Positions 1-11,140 of a stretch of 60,000 nucleotides of DNA are shown in pieces (within the stretch, counting starts at the first letter, position 1; the number at the start of each line of letters is the position of its first letter). This DNA comes from Strigamia acuminata (taxonomy: Eukaryota; Arthropoda; Chilopoda; Geophilomorpha; Linotaeniidae). The notes beneath the pieces were generated by a model, which did not search any database, had not been told where the DNA came from, and was given only the letters and a program-made list of their open reading frames with translations. The translations under genes were made by a program, and so were the position numbers. The stretch lies in contig OX442324.1 in NCBI GenBank assembly GCA_949358305.1, positions 6,795,601 to 6,855,600 on the forward strand, given 5' to 3'.

Positions 1-513
1 ATAAAAAGCAAATTAGTATGCCAAAAACGATGAAAAACTTACACAAGCACGCGAAGAAGGGCCTAAACAATTTTTTGGTGATAGCGTGGTGGACTAGTAG
101 AAATTAAACTGGGGATTGGTTCTCTCTGCAGTCTTTATATAGTGGTCATAGCCCTGGTGTTTTTTCTTTAAAGGTACTATTTATTTATTTCAAAATTAGA
201 CAAGCCATAAGTGAACAACATTTATTTGCAAATGTTGTATAATTTTGTATTTTAGGTTATCTGAAAGTTCCTTAGTATTAGCCATGATGGCAGTGAAATG
301 AAGTTATCAAACGATGGGTCAGTAATAAGCATTGGTGACATCTCATTCTGTCATGAAAGTGGACTGGTCTAATATTTTTGTTGGGAGAATAAAGTGGTCT
401 AATAATTTTGACCAGTGAGATTTTTTCGGGTCAACTTTTTCGGGTTTAAAGGTACTCTTTCTGTAACTTTATTTAGATGGTTTTGTAAAGGGAAAACAGG
501 TCTTTAGTATTAA

Positions 514-1090
514 CCCTTCCAACCCGAAAGAATTGGCCACCTTTCACTCCCTAAGATGGGCATATTTTGACCCAGATTCTGCGCATGAGCAAGATCCGGG
601 TCTTAGGGAAATCCAAGGCCAACACCTGTTATTCACAACAACAACGATCAATTTTAAAGAACTTTTGATTTATTTAATATACATTTTGATCAATTTAATA
701 TTTATATTGATCAATTTTGTATATATTTTGATCAATTTAATATTTATATTGATCAATTTTGTATATATTTTGATCAATTTTTTAAATTTCGAACAGTTTT
801 ATGTTTATTTCAAAACTGGTGGCAATGATTGACATTAGCGGAGCCTGCTGGTGATCATCATTTATGTCCTTTGGACTCCTAAGATGGGTCTTTTTTGACC
901 CAGTTAAACTTTGAGTTCAAATTATAGAAAAACTTAAAATATTAAAAAAATTTCAACTGTGGTGTAGTGTCTAGTGATATTTCAAAGGAATAGTCAGCAA
1001 AAATCAGATTAAAAAAAAATTCATTTCTTATAAAAATAATGATTTTTTTAAAACGGGGTCACAAAATGACCCATCTCAGGGTTGGAAGAG
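514..1090. mobile_element. piggyBac-type non-autonomous element (MITE)
   Basis: A 577-bp unit starts CCCTTCCAACCC and ends GGGTTGGAAGAG, an imperfect terminal inverted repeat, and is flanked on both sides by TTAA (510-513 and 1091-1094). A TTAA target and CCC-type ends are the hallmark of piggyBac elements. A subterminal 'aagatgggt...tgaccca' motif recurs near both ends. No transposase is present; the ORF spanning 533-832 is AT-repeat translation. Confidence 0.7.
683..783. repeat. 42-bp AT-rich tandem repeat
   Basis: About 2.4 copies of a 42-bp unit built around TTGATCAATTT lie inside the piggyBac-type element. Each unit contains two TGATCA palindromes. Confidence 0.85.
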
Positions 1091-1101
1091 TTAATAATGA
1101 A

Positions 1102-1236
1102 ATTAAATGACAATTTCAATACGCAGTTTTGCTTTAACAAAGGCCTTTCGGCTGTTTCCAGCCATCTTCAGTGGTTTGTAAAACAGCAGAAAGGCCTTTG
1201 ATAAAGTGATACTGCATATTGGAAATGTCATTTAAT
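1102..1236. repeat. fold-back inverted repeat
   Basis: The ends ATTAAATGACAATTTCAATA and its near complement at 1212-1236 can pair; AAAGGCCTTT-type palindromes lie inside both arms. This is probably a small MITE. No target duplication could be fixed. Confidence 0.6.
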
Positions 1237-1513
1237 CTATTAACTAAACAGCAAAGTGATAAGCATTTGAAATAGAAGTATAGAGGTCTTCAGAGTGCAC
1301 TTTGACTTTTGTATTCATCTTTTACCATTCCAAACTACAAATAGGATGGAGAATAAGATTGTATGCTTATTTTGGCAGTGGGTAGTAAAGATAATACAGT
1401 ATTAGCAATTAGTGTGCAGTGTAACATAAGTTATTCACGTTTGTGCCTATAAAGGTTAATATACTGTATTAATTATAATGATATAACAATAATAAAAATG
1501 TATTAATTTTATA

Positions 1514-1924
1514 CAGGGTGTATCAGAATTCATGTTACACAGAAATAGGGGGTGTAGAGGGGGACCAGGAGATCACGTATTCACTAATCAAAAATTCCAA
1601 AAAAATTCTTTTACATTAATGATTTGTTTTAGTTTTCCCAGATTTTTTAGTTTTTTTTGTGATTCTTTAACATTAAAATGATCAGTTTGTGTGTTTTTAT
1701 TTGAGAATTGAGCTTTAACCTGGCAAACATGGGCGATATGCGGGACGGGCGATATGCGGGACGGGCAATATGCGTGACCCGCGATATTTGACATTTTAGA
1801 AATGTTTTGGGGGCTGTGACTTAGTGGGAAATTTTTTTTGGAATTTTTTATTAGTGGAAACATTATCTCCTGGTCTTCCTCTATACTCCCTATTTCTGTG
1901 TAACATGAATTCTGATACACCCTG
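1514..1924. mobile_element. mariner-type MITE, family M2, copy 1
   Basis: A 411-bp unit with a terminal inverted repeat beginning CAGGGTGTATCAGAATTCAT is flanked by TA on both sides, as in Tc1/mariner elements. The interior has short GATATGCGGGACGGG repeats. Small ORFs on both strands are shadows of the palindromic arms. A second copy lies at 3111-3651. Confidence 0.85.
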
Positions 1925-1930
1925 TATATT

Positions 1931-2335
1931 AATAAGGCATTTTACCTTCTGCCAGATTTCGTCTTATGCGTGTTTGCTTAGAGCAAATGAGTGGCATAAG
2001 CCACAATAACAACTTAGCAACACGGTGGTTTTCAACTAAAATTCTATTTTTTTTTATTCTTTTTTTTATATTATAAATTTTTTTAAATTGATTTTTATGA
2101 ATTTCTGCATTTCTCTTCCTGTGAATTATTTTTGTTTTGTTTTAAAATAATTCGCAGCATGAGAAATGAAGAAATTCATAAAAATCAATTTAAAAAATTT
2201 TAAAATAATAAAAAAAAATAGAATTTAGTTGAATAACACCGTGTTGTGATGTTGTTACGTAGCTTATATAACTCATTTACTCTACACGCTTGCTCATACG
2301 GCGACACCTGGTGGAAGTTAAAAAGCATTATAAGC
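1931..2335. repeat. long imperfect inverted repeat (about 405 bp)
   Basis: Arms from about 1931 to 2080 and 2185 to 2335 pair imperfectly over most of their length, including AACACGGTGG / CACCGTGTTG and AATTGATTTTTATGAATTTC and its complement. The centre is AT-rich. Probably a fold-back MITE; no transposase. Confidence 0.65.
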
Positions 2336-2550
2336 AGTAAATAAATTCCCGGCCATTTGCTCCTAGAATGCAAAAGGATCTTGATCCAGACTTTAGCAAT
2401 GATGAATCCTAAATAACCTACAAGTATGAATTAAGATGTAACAATATGAGGGCAAGAGGTGATTGGATCATAAATGCATTTAGTGCATGAAAATACTAAT
2501 AAATGTTTACTAACATGTGCGCCGAGTATATTAACGCCAAATTTAAACTC

Positions 2551-2915
2551 TATACTCTTGTTAACTCCAAGAAAAGCCTTTCTCCCATTAGCCAAGCCAT
2601 TTCACTTTTGTAGTGAAACAAAAAAAGGACCCAAACACCAGAATTGCACTTGATGTACAGACATTGAAATCGAAAAAAAAATTCAAAAATTTTTTGCTTT
2701 CATGACAAAGCAACCAATAAACTGAACAAACATGAATATTGACATATAAACAGCATGAAACTTAATTTTATAAATGGGAACAACATTTTATTATATAAAA
2801 AAATATACTCCGAATATATTTTTCTTGGTGGTATGATACAGTCTACAGTTAGGAGTAAATGAGACTAGGCCAATGGGAGAAAATTTCTTCTTGGAGTTAA
2901 GAAGAGTATACATTT
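2551..2915. mobile_element. MITE, family M3, copy 1
   Basis: Ends resembling ACTCTATACTCTTGTTAACT and AGTTAAGAAGAGTATACAT are inverted repeats. CTCCCATTAGCCAAGCCATT and the following 'aaacaccagaatt' segment recur at about 46620-46720, so this is a dispersed family. No coding capacity. Confidence 0.6.
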
Positions 2916-2964
2916 CATTTATTGCACATAACTTATTTTTATTTCTAAAGATTATGTCAGTTAT

Positions 2965-3768
2965 TACCATATTTTACCGAGTAAGAGTCGCGGCTCTTAT
3001 TCAAAACTGCCACTTCAGTCGCAGCTATTAATCAAGGGCGGCTCTTAATCGAGGGCTGCTCTTATTTTAAATTGTGGCCGATATCGAAGGTTACGTTTAT
3101 TGAACGTATACAGGGTGTATCAGAATTCATGTTACACAGTAATAAGGGGTATAGAGGGGGACCAGGAGATCACATTTCCACTAATCAAAAATTCCAAAAA
3201 AATATTTCCATTTTGTTACAACCCCAAAAACAATGGAAGGTTTCAAATATCGCGTCACGCATTTCGCCCACATTTTCCAGGTTAAAGCGAAATTCTCAAA
3301 TAAAAAGATCCAAACCTTTTCTTTTAATGTTAAAGAATCACAAAAAAAACCCAAAATCAGGGAAAAACTAGAATAAATCATTGATGTAAAAGATTAATTT
3401 CCTTAGATTATTTACTAAGCTGTGCATTTAAACATGGTGTAGAGCATTTCTTGTAATAAACTTCTGCTGTTGGCTACCGATTGTGTCTTTTTATTTGAGA
3501 ATTACGCTTTAACCTCTCAAATCTGGGCTATATGCGTGACGCGCGATAGTTGAAATCTTCCATTGTTTTTGGGTTGATTAGTGAAAACGTGATCTCCTGG
3601 TCCCTCTCAATACCCCCTATTTCTGTGTAACATGAATTCTGATACACCCTGTATAGCTGCGGCTATTATTTGAGGGCGGCTCTTATATCAGATCGATTCT
3701 CTCGATCACGGCTCTTATTCAAGGGTGGCTATAATTCGAAGGCGACTCTTAATCGGTAAAATACGGTA
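2965..3768. mobile_element. MITE, family M4, copy 1, interrupted
   Basis: The ends read TACCATATTTTACCGAGTAA and CGGTAAAATACGGTA. The body is rich in degenerate GGCGGCTCTTATT and CGCGGCTCTTATT repeats. An uninterrupted 246-bp copy lies at 15230-15475. Comparison shows this copy is split at the TA of 'TTGAACGTA' by the mariner-type MITE at 3111-3651. Confidence 0.8.
3111..3651. mobile_element. mariner-type MITE, family M2, copy 2, nested in M4
   Basis: 541 bp with the same CAGGGTGTATCAGAATTCAT ends as 1514-1924 and TA on each side. The inserted position is confirmed by the intact M4 copy near 15350. The internal ORFs (about 60-99 codons) are repeat sequence, not genes. Confidence 0.85.
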
Positions 3769-4058
3769 GTTGCATTTATGTGTGTGCAGCAAGGATTGTT
3801 TAGTTTTGGCAACACGATACCAGGTAAACTTGTCAGCACCAAAAAACCAGCGACCAACTGAAATTCAAATACACAAAATTTACTTTACAAAATCAAGTAC
3901 AAAAATTAAGAAAATGATTTGTGTTTGCTCTGTTCCAAGTATTATGAATGCATTGAAAGATGCAAATATGCAGATAACTTAGCAATAAAACAATTTATTT
4001 TAATTTTGTTTGCAGATATTTTCTCCCAGTACCTGGCTGAACATTATGACTATAACAT

Positions 4059-4225
4059 TTTTTTTGCATTTTGTTATTTTTTTTACATTTTGTTATTTTT
4101 TTTAAATTTTGTTATTTTTTTTACATTTTGTTATTTTTTTTACATTTTGTAATTTTTTTTACATTTTGTTATTTTTTTGTACTTTATTTTGTGAATTAAA
4201 TTTTGTGAATTAAATTTTGTGAATT
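4059..4225. repeat. T-rich tandem repeats
   Basis: About six units of a 19-20 bp repeat (ACATTTTGTTATTTTTTTT) are followed by three units of ATTTTGTGAATTAA. Confidence 0.85.
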
Positions 4226-4850
4226 TGATTTTAAGTTGGTGTCCCAGTTTTTTAAAGACTTTTATTTAACTTGACTTGAACGTTCGTGTGGAGGTTCAAC
4301 GTCCGGTCACGTGACCTGTAATGTAATTTTCGAACCACAGCGCCATCTGGCGGAACCCGTATCCTTTAATGGAGGCTAAAATGTTCGTCGCGAAACGAAA
4401 AATGCCTATTTCTATGTCGAAATGAGATTTGTAATTTTTGAAACCAGTCTCACTCGACTGGAAATCAAAATCTGCACCTGCCTGTATGTTTTGTTTTTTA
4501 ATATTATTTAAAAAAAGTACTTTGTTGAAGGTTTTTTGACACGATCTTGGCAATCACGAAACAATCTGCGGTAGTAGCACACTCTGGCGGCGATTTGAAT
4601 AACCAATTTAAAAGCCTTTTCTAAAAACTTAGTTTTTTATGTTACTTGTTTGGTGTTTACTTGTAGACTGCACATCTTGTGTGACATGATTGATTGAAAA
4701 TGATATTTTAATACAAATTGATTGCAGCATTATCATTACTAGTAACAAGGTATTCAATTTTAATCTGGTTTTTACCGTGGGCCATTATTTCAGTAACCTT
4801 GATTTATTTCAATAGGGCATGTATTGACTTGTTTATCTTTTTATTGTTAG
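4226..4850. other. intronic sequence, no feature recognised
   Basis: This is presumably the intron upstream of the first visible CADPS exon. A minus-strand ORF at 4296-4553 has no recognisable similarity. The last bases (TTTTTATTGTTAG) form a good polypyrimidine tract and 3' splice site. Confidence 0.5.
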
Positions 4851-4972
4851 GTTGTGGTCATGGAAGTGAAAGGCCTCAAATCCTTGCCTTCCAATCGCAT
4901 TGTTTATTGCACGATGGAAGTGGAAGGAGGAGAAAAGCTTCAAACTGACCAGGCAGAGGCTTCTAAACCCAT
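4851..4972 (+). CDS. Cadps: CADPS/CAPS exon (C2 domain, first part)
   Basis: This exon encodes about 40 residues beginning [12 protein letters not shown] and ending with the [13 protein letters not shown] segment, a block I recognise as nearly invariant in calcium-dependent secretion activators. CAPS proteins bind PI(4,5)P2 and SNAREs and prime dense-core vesicles for regulated release at the plasma membrane. The 3' splice site is TTATTGTTAG and the donor is GTAATT at 4973. The exon ends in phase 2; joined to 5047 it gives an uninterrupted KPMWDTQGDF. The intron behind it is only 74 bp. The 5' coding exons are not found in 1-4850 and should lie upstream of the window. Confidence 0.93.
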
Positions 4973-5046
4973 GTAATTCAATTTTGCTATATGAACAGGT
5001 ACTATTTGCATTTACTTGGCACATGATAAAGAATTTATTTGATTAG

Positions 5047-5298
5047 GTGGGACACACAAGGAGATTTCACTACCACACAACCTCTGCCCGTAGTCAAAGT
5101 GAAGCTGTACACTGAAAGCGCTGGAATGCTGAGCCTGGATGACAAAGAATTGGGCAAAGTGGTTCTACATCCGACGCCACTTGGGTCCAAAGCTCCCGAA
5201 TGGCACAAAATGACTGTTCCAAAGAATGCAACTGATCAAGATCTGCGCATTAAAATTGCTTGCAGAATGGATCGGCCTCCAAATATGAAACACTGCGG
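5047..5298 (+). CDS. Cadps: CADPS/CAPS exon (C2 domain, second part)
   Basis: It encodes [20 protein letters not shown], then [25 protein letters not shown] and the end [11 protein letters not shown]. This is the C2 domain of CAPS, which mediates calcium-influenced dimerisation and membrane contact. The acceptor is GATTAG and the donor GTAAAA at 5299. The exon ends two bases into a Gly codon (phase 2), and the acceptor at 14663 supplies the third base. An ATG at 5039 lies in the intron and is not a start. The following intron is 9.36 kb and loaded with transposons. Confidence 0.94.
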
Positions 5299-5425
5299 GT
5301 AAAAAATAGTAAAAGCAATGTTATGTTTTTGCTTATTTATATGCAATTATAAAACAGTCTGGTATTCAAATTTAATTTAATGCATTGCAATCTTGTTTGA
5401 AAAAATACTAGCTAAATTTGCAGTG

Positions 5426-5490
5426 GCTGAAATAAAACAGGCCCGACAATAGTAATCCTTCTTGTGTGGTTGGGCCGGTTTTATTTCAGC
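5426..5490. repeat. hairpin
   Basis: GCTGAAATAAAAC and GTTTTATTTCAGC flank a GGCCC/GGGCC inner stem, making a 65-bp stem-loop just downstream of the exon at 5047-5298. It may be a tiny MITE remnant; no function can be assigned. Confidence 0.6.
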
Positions 5491-6989
5491 TACCTGGTTG
5501 TTTCTTTTATTTAAACGAGTCTAAATGCATATTATAGACAGTCATTTAAACAACAACACTTGTATTACATTTGAAATGTTTGAAGGCTTAGAATGATGTT
5601 GACCATTTTATGTTCAAATGTTGTGCGTATGCCCACTGTGACTGAAAGCAAACCAAATTGAGACAATACTTATTTAAGCTGACCAGATTAAATGGTACCA
5701 AATTAACATTTGAAATTTGGAGTTTAAATAAGCTGCTTAAATTTAGACAATTTTGAGTGAAATTAAACTGCTGAAAACTTGTTTTCATTGTTTGAATCAG
5801 TGAAAAATCGTGGAAATTTATTGTAATTTATTTTACTGTACCTACAGTAGCTTGCGATGAGTGATTGTTGGTACAATTACGAGGCTGCATTGGAAAACAA
5901 AAATTCACTTCCGCACATTGTTCTTGTAAATCAGTTGTTACAAAATCGCCAAACTGCTTGGACATAATTGATGTAAAAATTCACTGAAGTTGAACGCAGC
6001 ATCTCAGAATAGAGTGATTCTGCTCAGCGTTAGAACCGAACAGCTGATGCCAGACGTCATCTCTTTTTGAGCTGACGTCACGGAGGCGGAGCTAAGTTTG
6101 GCTTTGTTGAAAACGACGTGTAATTGTCGATCCAGACATTGTTGGAGAACGGGTAAAAACAACGGCAACGGGTGGGCGGAGCTAATTCTTCCAGTTGTTG
6201 TTACTGTCCTCCGCCTAGCAGAACATCTCTAATAACTCCAGTTGGTGGACTGATACAGATAGGTTCCGAGGACATTCGCCTAGTGGGGGAAGCTTATACC
6301 AGAAAAGGCCTGTTCTCCAGAAGAGAATTCTGGTTATTTTTGGTTAGCCCTCGAAGGTCCCACATGAATTTTCTTGCCAGACAAGTTTACAGATGCCCTT
6401 AGATGAGTGCTAACCAAATTGTCACAAGGTGTATGTTTTACAAGAATTTATAACTATTACATCAACCATACCATCGTAAAAGAAATCAAATTTAAATGTA
6501 ACAGCATTTTGTTTTGTTTGAAACACCTGCAACCACGTGGTGCTATGAATTTTCATTGGTGATAAACCAATCACATTTTTGTCTGTCCTAAAAAAATCAT
6601 CAGCAGTAATATATCGAGAGTGATGAATAATATTGTTTAGACAATTAGATCAGCACAAAACTTCTTGAAGAGTAAGATCAGTGCTGACCTAATTGCAACA
6701 ATTACTCAACCGCAAGGTGTATTTAATACGATAATTTACTCGTTCAAAATTTTAAGATGAACCATATCATTGTAAAGAATTAAAATTTGAAATAAATACA
6801 GTTTACTGTATTATCCCGCTTATAGCCGCATGCCGTTGGGCATAGGTTTATCATGCTTTTCAAATCTCGTTCAAAAAGTGTATACCAGCATGCGGTTATA
6901 GAGCAAAACATGTCGATATAAGTGAGAAATTTTTATTTTTATTGTTTTTCGTTTAAAAATAACATTAACATCACAAACACATCATTCTT
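5491..6989. other. intronic sequence with a diverged local duplication
   Basis: No gene is seen. The stretch near 6405-6510 and the one near 6680-6800 share a segment ('acaaggtgtat', 'accatatcattgtaaa'), suggesting an old duplicated repeat. The ORFs at 5588-5788 (minus) and 6172-6402 (plus) have no recognisable similarity. Confidence 0.4.
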
Positions 6990-8300
6990 CCACTAACATT
7001 CTCTTGCACTTTCTTCATTATCTGTAAGCCTTGTTGGTTCCGAATCATCCAAAATATCATCAACGCTATCTGAAGGTTCCGAATGATCACCTCCAAGCAT
7101 ACTCAATAATCTACTGTTAATATTAAGGGGTTTCATTAAATGAGCGATTAGTTGATTACTTTGATTAGTCAATTACTTGATGTGTCATGTGACTGGATTC
7201 AACCAATCCCGGGAATAATCATTTCATCAAATAAGCAACTCGGCAACTAATCAAGTAATCCCCCCAAACCATGATTTTCTGCTGACTTGGGCCGATTATA
7301 AGTGCTCTCTCGACTGAAACCAACATGGCGGCGCCAGACCCGCTTAAACTACACAAGGTCATAGTATAACAAAGTCTGCTCAGTTTAGGTTAAACTGAAC
7401 ACATGAAACGAGTTAGGTAGTTGCAATTATTATTTGTAATAACTTTTTTTAAACAATTGCAACGTATTTAGGTTACAACTTAAACAATTCTGCCCATCGG
7501 AGCAATAATCACATAATCAGATTTTTGTTGGGCCCTCATTAATTGAGTGATTATGATTATTGCGATAATGAACTAATCACCATAATCGCTCATTTAATGA
7601 AACCCCTTAGTGTTTGATCCCGGTTTGCAACAAGGCCACATCCAACAAACGACTTTTTAATCAACTCGGCTGGAATCAAATCCCACACAGTTTTCACCCA
7701 ATTTACAATCATGTCGTAAGATGCGTGCTTTCTTTTTCCTGTACGTGTGTATTCAATTTCTCCATCCTTTAATTAATCTAGCCATGCAATCTTCATATGA
7801 CTTTTAAAAGGTCTATTCCAGTGAACATCCGCAGGTTGAAATATTGGTGTCATGCCACCTGGAATAACGGGTACACTCGTGTTGTAATGGTGCTTAAAAC
7901 TCGATTTCACTTCCTTCTTCAAATTAGCCGGAGCGCTATCTTAAACTAAAATCGAATTTGGTTTGAAATAACCATGTGGTCGAGGCTTCTAAACCTTCTG
8001 TTTGTATTCATTCATTAATTGAGAGGTCATAGCAACCGACAACTGTAACGACTACATCTTCAGGAAAAACTTCATTTGAGAGATTTTTAAGCAGCTTAAA
8101 AATTATCATTGGATTTAATTTACTGCTATTGCATTTAGGACCATGGTGTAAATCGATTTTTCAAACCCTGTATAATTACAGATTTTACACCCTTAAAGTC
8201 AATGGTGTTTCGCATATCAAACCGCATTGGGCTTTCATTCATGTTTCTGATACATGAAGTTGTAACCGAAACATTGGACGCTTTAAATTCACTAACTAAC
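6990..8300 (-). pseudogene. pogo/Tigger-like DDE transposase relic
   Basis: Read on the minus strand in broken frames, this stretch gives blocks typical of CENP-B/Tigger/pogo transposases (DDE_1 family). These are NESPMRFDMRNT followed by DFKGVKSVIIQG (about 8265-8166), DSAPANLKKEV (about 7945), VIPGGMTPIFQPADVHWN and RPFKSHMKIAWLD (about 7890-7795), IPAELIKKSFVGCGL (about 7680-7620), and an acidic tail with DSVDDILDDSEP near 7050. The first catalytic Asp of the usual MDE(T/S)P motif reads Asn, and several stops interrupt the frame, so it is dead. The order is split between the CGL block and the acidic tail by a 482-bp MITE at 7126-7607. The DNA-binding N-terminus was not identified. Confidence 0.75.
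7126..7607. mobile_element. MITE inserted in the pogo relic
   Basis: The 482-bp unit has terminal inverted repeats of about 25 bp, AGGGGTTTCATTAAATGAGC at the left and its complement at the right, flanked by TA. It separates the C-terminal tail of the transposase relic from its DDE core, so it is younger than the relic. Confidence 0.8.
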
Positions 8301-9959
8301 CCAAGTTCCTAGAAAATGTTATAAGAGCATCACATGGGATTTTACTGGCACAAACAAAATAGGGTTACACACAGGATAAATGAAAATGGCGAGAGTCAAG
8401 GTGAGCACAACACAGCGCCAACTAGTGGCGATAATTAAAACAATATAAATGCACATTTTATCCACAATATCCGCCATGGGAATTAAACATAGTTTTTCAC
8501 ACATTTGAATATTCAAGGTTAAATATTAATGAATAAAAAATGAACTCTTATAAACACACTGATTATATAATCAGCAATAACACTATTAATAATGTTTAAT
8601 TTAGCCCATTCAATGGTTTCATGAGAAAGTCCGCTAGCATTTTTGTCTTTGGCACATGGACACAATGATTTTCTCACTGTCAATCTGTTTTTCACCATAA
8701 GCACCTTTCTATTCTGGTACTTTGTTGTTGTCCTCTGCATTCCGTTCTTAAGTAGGTGCACCACATTTAAACTATCATAAAACATTTCCATTGGTAGTTC
8801 GATGTAATCTTTTGGTTGCAAGTCACTGACTATCTGCTGTGTCCATAGTTTTTTCACTCCTTCACTGGGTGCATTCAGCTCGCTTTCCGTGCTCGATGCA
8901 GCTACTGTACTCTGTTTCTTGCATTTTCAGTTTAGGATGGCGTCTTCGTCTCTGATAGCGCATCCAGTGTACGCCGCGCATCCTTGGTTCTAATCCAACT
9001 GGCATTGCTGTAGGCATGAATTCAGCGCTCAGCAATAATCAAATTTTGTGCCTTTTCTTTAAAAGCAAAGTACTTGTAGATTCCTCTACGTTCGTTTCCT
9101 GCTGGTTTCTTGGTCTTCACCGCCCAGATCAGGTCTTTTCGTTCATCGGTAATCGTCTGAAGCCGTCGGGAATTCCTTTTTATCGCTCTTTTCGTATCCC
9201 GTTCCATAATATATTTTCTTTTTTCCGTACATAAAACTTTTTCCTTTCCTTCTTTTGCATGCCTCATCTTTCGGTTTTTTTCTGTTGTTTTTGTCAATTT
9301 TTCTTTTTAACATTTTTTGGATCATTTGGGTCTATTTGTTTGGTATTTTGAAATTTCTCATGTCGTTTCGTATAAGGTCGCTCAATCGTCAAAACATCGA
9401 CTAGGAATTCGATGTCCGGTATTTCAATAATTGTCACATTCGCTGATTTAGACTTCTTATCACATAAGTCATAAAGTTGCATTGATATTCCCGATTTATC
9501 ATAATAAATTGATTCATCATCCACGAATCAGATAATTTGTGACGGTGACGACCACAACTCCCATTTAACAATGGTACCGGGAATAGATCGCAATAAATAA
9601 CAGTGAATACAATACGAGATAAATACAAGACAGTTTATTGTTGGCAAACAATATGAAATGAGCTAAATTATACATAGGACTAATGCCGACATTTGGCAAG
9701 TTAACTTTACTAATTAAACTATACAAAGAATTTGGCCAATTGGCCCCAAATTAATATCATTATAGGTCTGGAGGATGGGAGCGGTTTCCCCGTCGCTCGA
9801 CCTGGTTATAGATGTCATCTAAGCCGGATGGCTGCATCCTGGAGTCCGATACGGCTTCGCTGGTTCCTTGGTTCGCTTGTGTAAATTATTGCACGTCGAT
9901 AAATCGAATGATCTGAGCCATGCGGTTGACTTTGTCTGCACCGTCACAACTGAGGTTGG
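8301..9959. other. intronic sequence, no gene recognised
   Basis: Minus-strand ORFs at 8519-8857 (112 codons), 9022-9297 and 9294-9524 (lysine-rich) show no motif I can name. They lie upstream of the pogo relic on its coding strand and could be decayed sequence of that or another element. A TGTGACGGTGAC stretch at 9538 resembles the start of the hairpin-rich region at 29749. Confidence 0.4.
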
Positions 9960-11140
9960 ATATTGGTGTAAGTAAATGTGTTCATTTACTTATCAATATT
10001 CCGATTATGAATTATATTTAATTCATAAGTGTTGTGAGTTTTTCTACTGGATATTTCGTCGGTAAGTTGTCGTCAACTTATCTTTCACATTGAGTTCAAT
10101 GTGTTTGTGTTTTTAAGTCTTCTTGACTTTGATTAATTTAACTTGTGGCCAAGTTAATATTGTTCTGTTGTAAACGTAAAGGATAAATGTTAGACTTCCC
10201 GTCGCAACACACAATTGCCGTTGATAGAAAACGCCTTGCCATGCAGAACGGTATCAAGCGTCTCCTGCGCCGCAACACGGTCGTTCGTCTAGCGATTGAC
10301 GGTATCACGTACACAGGAGTCGATAGCTCGCGGCTCCGCACAGCAGTTTAGTCCTTCGCGGTACTAATAACAAAACGACTGCTTTGGCACCGAATACCAT
10401 GAGAATCAGCTTGCCAAACACTTGGTGCTACTCGTGGTTACTGTGAAACAGACTGCTTTTGCACCAACAGGTGAAGGAACCAACTCTCAACAGTTCCGGT
10501 GCTTACTCGCGGTTACGAGATGCGTTCATACCGAAAATGACCACTCAGTCCTGCCCGGAGGATACTGAATTGCACAGAAGGCAGGTTCTCCTCGGCGAGA
10601 CCGTAAATTGAAACATGTATGCAACATAACAATCCAATACGTCGGCTTCAATTGCCGGTGGTTGCATGATTCGGTAGAATCATGCCGCGGTTCTTTGCGA
10701 ATAAATCAACAAAGAACCAAAAGGTTTTTTTTAATGGACAACGAATCATATTTCATAAGTAATAATACCAAACAGAAATAATCAAACAGAGCTCTCGAAT
10801 GGCCGGTTGTTTGGGTTTATATAACCTGACTGGATTAAGGATTAATCCAGTCATCCAATTGGAACATGGGTTCCACGAATCCTTCCAATCCCGTATCACC
10901 GGAAGTGGATACGGAGGAGCAATATGCTAATTCACACCACAACCGGAACTGGATACCCAGGACCGGAAATGGATCCACCAATCACATTGATCGGTTGATC
11001 GATGGATTACCAAATCTCCATTTCTGCTGAACTAGAGATTCAAATCACTTAGTATGGACAATAATCATTAATATATGTTTATATTAATCTTAATAAAGTG
11101 TTGTTTTATACAAATAAATATATTCTTATATTTATTTGCC
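9960..11140. repeat. chain of consecutive short perfect hairpins
   Basis: Read along the strand, the sequence is a succession of short stem-loops. Examples are TAAGTAAATG/CATTTACTTA (9968-9991), TTATGAATTA/TAATTCATAA (10005-10028), TAAGTTG/CAACTTA (10063-10080), CACATTGA/TCAATGTG (10087-10104) and TTAACTTG/CAAGTTAA (10138-10157). Further on are GCATGATTC/GAATCATGC (10664-10685), GGTTCTTTG/CAAAGAACC (10691-10720), GACTGGATTA/TAATCCAGTC (10828-10852), ATTAATATA/TATATTAAT (11069-11091) and AATAAATATA/TATATTTATT (11116-11138). Loops are mostly 2-5 nt. No coding frame fits. It may be part of an LTR or a structured non-coding element; a similar stretch lies at 29750-30575. Confidence 0.6.

Noticed and set aside
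8519-8857. 112-codon minus-strand ORF as a host gene or the pogo transposase N-terminus
   Set aside because: No CENP-B/HTH motif or other similarity recognised, and no splice or start context.
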